The translations under genes were made by a program, and so were the position numbers. Positions 61,813 to 64,000 of a stretch of DNA of 64,000 bases are shown in pieces. Positions within the stretch are counted from its first letter, which is position 1. The number at the start of each line of letters is the position of its first letter. Under the pieces are notes generated by a model. The model was not told the origin of the DNA and made no database searches. It worked only from the letters and a program-made list of their open reading frames with translations. The DNA is from Anaeramoeba flamelloides (lineage: Eukaryota > Metamonada > Anaeramoebidae). The DNA lies in assembly GCA_027625915.1 (NCBI GenBank), contig JANTQA010000021.1, positions 2,480,001 through 2,544,000 on the forward strand, in the 5' to 3' direction.

Positions 61813-62455
61813 ATTTGATCTAAATAGAACAAAGAATTTCTCGAAAAAATCATTTATTATTATTATTATTATTATTATTGAATAAAAAATTATTAGACTT
61901 CTAACGTATAATCAAGATTAAAAATTGAAATTTTTGAAAACATTTTTTTTAATTTCCTTTTCCAAATATAAAAATAGAAACCCAAATTAATGATAAACTT
62001 CAATTATCTTAAAAATTAATATTTAAAAACTTCCACAACCAACTATTTTTTACAATGCTTAAATTTAAACATTAACTCAATAATAATCAATATAAAAACC
62101 AAAACACTGGTTAGTTTTTTTCTTCTCTTTCTATGAATCTAATTGTATTATCAATTTGTTACAAATATTTCAGAAAAAAATAATAAAAATAATGTATTCA
62201 GTAGATTTCTTAATAATTAAAATAACTGATTTTTTTAGCCTATCTACATTTCTCCACAAATTTGTTTAAGAAACCTTTCAACTCAAAGTTTGGCACTGAT
62301 GGTTCAACCTTTAAATTTTCCTCGAAAAATCAAATTTTTTCTAAAATTCTAAGGTTTTTTACAAATATAAATCGCATTTTTAAAATGTAAAAATCAACTT
62401 TAGTACTGATGTAATAATTGAATTTTTAGAGAAAATCAAACCGTGGTACACTAAT
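61813..62455 (+). mobile_element. MITE-like element, 640 bp family (copy 3)
   Basis: Same landmarks and order as 26057-26697: TTCCTTTTCCAAATATAAAA, TTAACTCAATAATAATC and GGTTCAACCTTTAAATTTTC. Length 643 bp against 641 and 631 for the others. It carries a private ATT microsatellite at about 61853-61879. Confidence 0.7.
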
Positions 62456-62704
62456 TTGATTTATATTCATTAGTAAGATACATTCATTGAAGACCTCCTT
62501 ATTGGTCGATACTTTACGATATTTTTTTTTTTATTTCTAAAATCTTAATAGAGTTTATTTGGGAAGTCAATCATGCAAAACAATTTTAAATTTCTTAGAT
62601 ATTCTAATTATAAATATGGAAATTTCAGAAATTAATCAGTAAAAATAATTAATACCAAAACATTAAATCATTTTTTCTTAAAAATTTATTCTTGAATCTT
62701 ATAA

Positions 62705-63052
62705 ATGTCATACGATAGAGCAATTACTGTATTTTCCCCTGACGGACATTTAATTCAAGTTGAATACGCACTTGAAGCTGTCAAAAAAGGAACAACTGCT
62801 GTTGGAGTGAAAGGTAAAGATGTCTTAGTTCTTGGTGTTGAAAAGAAGTCAACCGCAAAGTTACAAGACCCAAGAACAGTCAGAAAGATCGTACAAATCG
62901 ACGATCACATTTGCATGACATTTGCTGGTTTAACTGCAGACTCAAGAATTTTGATCAACAAGGCAAGGTTTGAATGCCAATCTTATAAATACTACTACGA
63001 AGACCCAATTGGTGTTGAGTATATCACAAGATATATTGCCAAAACCCAACAA
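62705..63052 (+). CDS. PSMA7: 20S proteasome subunit alpha-4 (PSMA7), exon 1
   Basis: True [23 protein letters not shown] is the proteasome alpha signature and specifically the alpha-4 (PSMA7/Pre6) version. [43 protein letters not shown] and [17 protein letters not shown] follow in the expected order. Alpha subunits form the outer rings of the 20S core and gate substrate entry; they are not proteolytic. The exon ends CAA CAA before GTTTGT at 63053; reading into the intron gives an artificial hydrophobic tail to 63244. Conservation is high, unlike most proteins in this window. Confidence 0.95.
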
Positions 63053-63256
63053 GTTTGTGATTTTATTTCACAAATTCAAATTTTTTTGCAGAATATTTCT
63101 TGTTTTTTTGAAAAATATTACGATCCTTGGTTTTTTACAACCTTTAATACTCTTCCTTTTTTTGATTTTTTTCTTTTTCTCTTTTTAAATTTTCTCTCTT
63201 TTACCACCACCAAACAAAAAAACCACAAATTTGTTGAAAATTAAAAAAAAAAAAAG

Positions 63257-63379
63257 AAATACACTCAAAGTGTTGGTGTAAGGCCATTTGGTGTTTCAAC
63301 TTTAATTGTTGGTTATGACTCAAAAGGGTTTCCAAAGCTTTACCAGACGGATCCTTCTGGAAATTTCTCATCTTGGAAA
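63257..63379 (+). CDS. PSMA7: 20S proteasome subunit alpha-4 (PSMA7), exon 2
   Basis: 41 codons in phase 0 after a 204 nt intron (63053-63256): [20 protein letters not shown] and [15 protein letters not shown], ending SSWK before GTATGT at 63380. This is the expected continuation (human RYTQSNGRRPFG...YQTDPSG). The remaining residues, about 80-90 in the family, including the AIGR-like motif, are not in the last 620 bases and lie past the window edge. Confidence 0.93.
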
Positions 63380-64000
63380 GTATGTTTTTTTATTTTTTCC
63401 GATTTTTTTTTTCTTCTTTTTTTCTTTTAAAGAAGACAACACGAGGATTTTGAATCTTTCAAAATAATTTGTCTTTCTTTTCTGCAATTAAAATCAAATT
63501 AAATCAGGTAATTAGAAATTTAAACATATTACTGTACTTTTGAAAAATAATTCTGGATAACAACTTATCCGCTTTATTATTTTTATTAGGGTAATTAGAA
63601 AAAAAATATGAAAAAAGGATTTTAAAATTTTTTATTGTTATTTCAATCTAAAAATCTCTGAATTGTTGTTCCAAATTTATTTTGAAAATGAAATTACAGT
63701 CATTTTCAAAAAGTGAAGAATTTTGTTTTTATTGGGTACGTCAGAATTAAAACTTTTTTTAAAGTCCAAAATGTTTAAATACTGGTCTTTGAATTTTAAA
63801 TGGGAAAAATTTTTTCACTTCCATTTCCAGATTTTACTTTATTAAATTGGGTTTTCCAAAAAAGTGTGTTGGAATTTGTCGCTTCTATTTGAAAAAGGAA
63901 ATTGAAAATGAAGTGAAAATTTTTTCCCGTTTATACTGATAAATTCGAATAAATTTCAAAAAATTTTTACTTCATTTTCCATTTTTATAAATCTTCGAAC
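63380..64000 (+). other. Intron 2 of PSMA7 (incomplete) with dispersed repeat
   Basis: Starts GTATGT. From about 63770 it contains the repeat family of 36517-36707 and 49188-49432 (TTTGAATTTTAAATGGGAAA, AAATTGGGTTTTCCAA, GAAGTGAAAATTTTTT). No acceptor plus recognisable alpha-4 exon occurs before the window ends. Confidence 0.7.

Larger units (their letters stand above)
58973..62704. other. Gap before the proteasome gene; several MITEs
   Basis: No supported gene. Contains MITEs at 60169-60543, 60633-60979 and 61813-62455. A 74-codon frame at 61661-61885 starts outside and ends inside a MITE (ATT microsatellite) and is not credible. Confidence 0.6.

Noticed and set aside
63053-63244. C-terminal hydrophobic tail of the proteasome subunit
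   Set aside because: It is translated intron; the conserved frame resumes at 63257.

Overview
The window is strongly AT-rich nuclear DNA from a microbial eukaryote. It has GT-AG introns, the standard stop codons, long Lys/Asn/Gln low-complexity tracts in its proteins, and intergenic and intronic space packed with small repeats. Gene content (a SAC9-type protein, a proteasome alpha-4 subunit, a PIG-Y-like subunit, PAS, ankyrin, CUE and PH proteins) suits a free-living amoeboid protist. Genera such as Anaeramoeba fit the style, but I cannot name the species from sequence alone.

Layout. 1274-3631 (+) is a lysine-rich protein of unknown function. 8656-18650 (+) is a three-exon gene for a SAC9-like phosphoinositide phosphatase relative whose catalytic Cys and Arg are both replaced; its first visible intron is 4.2 kb and full of repeats. 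21988-24096 (-) is an RG-repeat, Lys/Gln-rich protein. 29067-29359 (-) is a small CUE-like protein. 33861-35666 (-) is a protein with an ankyrin repeat. 39666-47724 (-) is reconstructed as one gene with an N-terminal chorein/BLTP-like segment and a C-terminal PH domain, split by a 5.5 kb intron. 48542-48853 (-) is a PIG-Y-like two-helix membrane protein. 55928-58972 (+) is a PAS plus coiled-coil protein. 62705-63379 (+) is the start of proteasome alpha-4 (PSMA7), which runs off the right edge.

Mobile DNA. A 5'-truncated LINE (about 52011-53725) has reverse transcriptase and a C-terminal CCHC finger. Its last 85 bp or so, coding plus 3' end, are shared with a roughly 570 bp SINE-like family present in three near-full copies (6706-7262, 12071-12649 minus, 27412-27980) and one fragment; two of these have clear target-site duplications. 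Other families are foldback elements (7364-7910, 24911-25854, 11754-12846, 51218-55022), a three-copy 640 bp MITE family with about 33 bp ends, a two-copy 375 bp MITE, one mariner-type MITE, and several dispersed repeats. Three times an element sits in the loop of a large inverted repeat: the LINE, one SINE, and one MITE.

No rRNA, tRNA or CRISPR was seen. The strongest points for follow-up are the dead SAC9, the LINE/SINE partnership whose shared tail also encodes the LINE C-terminus, and the repeated finding of retroelements inside palindromes.
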